Below, piece by piece: positions 63,878 to 64,000 of a DNA stretch of 64,000 nt. The stretch's first letter is position 1; the number at the start of each line of letters is the position of its first letter. A program made the translations under genes and the position numbers. Source of the stretch: Methylotenera versatilis 7. GTDB lineage: Bacteria > Pseudomonadota > Gammaproteobacteria > Burkholderiales > Methylophilaceae. The notes beneath the pieces are model-generated. The model did not search any database. It saw only the letters and a list, made by a program, of their open reading frames with translations, and had not been told where the DNA came from. The stretch spans positions 620,001 to 684,000 of the forward strand of contig NZ_JUGF01000001.1 of NCBI RefSeq assembly GCF_000799165.1, given 5' to 3'.

Positions 63878-64000
63878 CTATAAAGCTAATTTATAAACCA
63901 GCACAGCATCACCTTGTTTATAGCCAAAGATTGAGTTGCCGCCGCTGGCGACTGCAATATATTGTATGCCATCTATCATATAGGTAACGGGTGGCGCATT
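63878..64000 (-). CDS. PQQ-dependent dehydrogenase, C-terminal end only
   Basis: The minus frame entering from the right edge reads NAPPVTYMIDGIQYIAVASG, then GNSIFGYKQGDAVLVYKLAL and stops at 63878. This is the typical last blade of eight-bladed quinoprotein alcohol dehydrogenases (PVTYxxDGxQYVAVxxGG, then a closing VFxL). Only 40 residues are visible, so methanol, ethanol or other specificity cannot be told. It supports a methylotroph or PQQ-using host. Confidence 0.8.
   Translation of the reverse strand, partial: NAPPVTYMIDGIQYIAVASGGNSIFGYKQGDAVLVYKLAL

Overview
The window looks like a chromosome segment of a betaproteobacterium, most likely a Methylophilaceae-type methylotroph (Methylotenera-like). 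The basis is the combination of two PQQ-type dehydrogenases (one cut by the right edge), a type I blue copper azurin, paired YVTN propeller proteins, many TonB-dependent receptors, and moderately AT-rich DNA. The genus is an inference; no rRNA or complete tRNA is present.

Region 1 (1-8753, minus strand) is a FecI sigma / FecR anti-sigma / STN-type TonB-dependent receptor cluster. Its receptor gene overlaps a large beta-helix autotransporter gene by one base, and the autotransporter runs off the left edge. Region 2 (8900-16400) holds stress and housekeeping genes: a DUF1269-like membrane protein, CsbD, a Crp/Fnr regulator, an EEP-family hydrolase with cardiolipin synthase B, a lipoprotein PQQ sugar dehydrogenase and an AI-2E transporter. 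Region 3 (16400-22500, plus strand) is a second FecI-FecR-receptor cluster ending in a small conserved protein. Region 4 (22600-29360) has CsbD, a BON lipoprotein, a second PLD-type cardiolipin synthase, a secreted unknown, two YVTN propellers and a histidine kinase. Next to it lies a 3' fragment of tRNA-Glu, possibly an old attachment site. Region 5 (29500-39540, minus strand) is a third, complete cluster: FecI, FecR, receptor, autotransporter and a small protein of the same family as in region 3.

Region 6 (40130-42200) is a kinase/NarL-type regulator pair. Region 7 (42370-63000) is a metal-acquisition block: a Fiu-like catecholate receptor with PiuC dioxygenase, an FMN hydroxyacid oxidase and PepSY; a TolC-MacA-MacB efflux set; azurin; two tandem siderophore receptors; PepSY; ExbD-ExbB-TonB; HemP; a stand-alone rpsD paralogue; and a small protein with a Fur-like box. 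A K+-channel-like protein and the end of a PQQ dehydrogenase close the window.

The most notable material is the receptor/autotransporter system. In two of the three clusters both outer-membrane proteins carry an NTF2-like (Cds6-C-type) domain after the last barrel strand, where it would sit in the periplasm. In the two clusters whose downstream end is visible, the cluster finishes with a roughly 80-residue protein sharing GF-x-SAYC and CVFE motifs. All three sigma genes are preceded by a related inverted repeat, TGGYTG-TTTW-CARCCA. A separate box, TGGCTRGCYW, recurs seven times before azurin and the three siderophore receptors.
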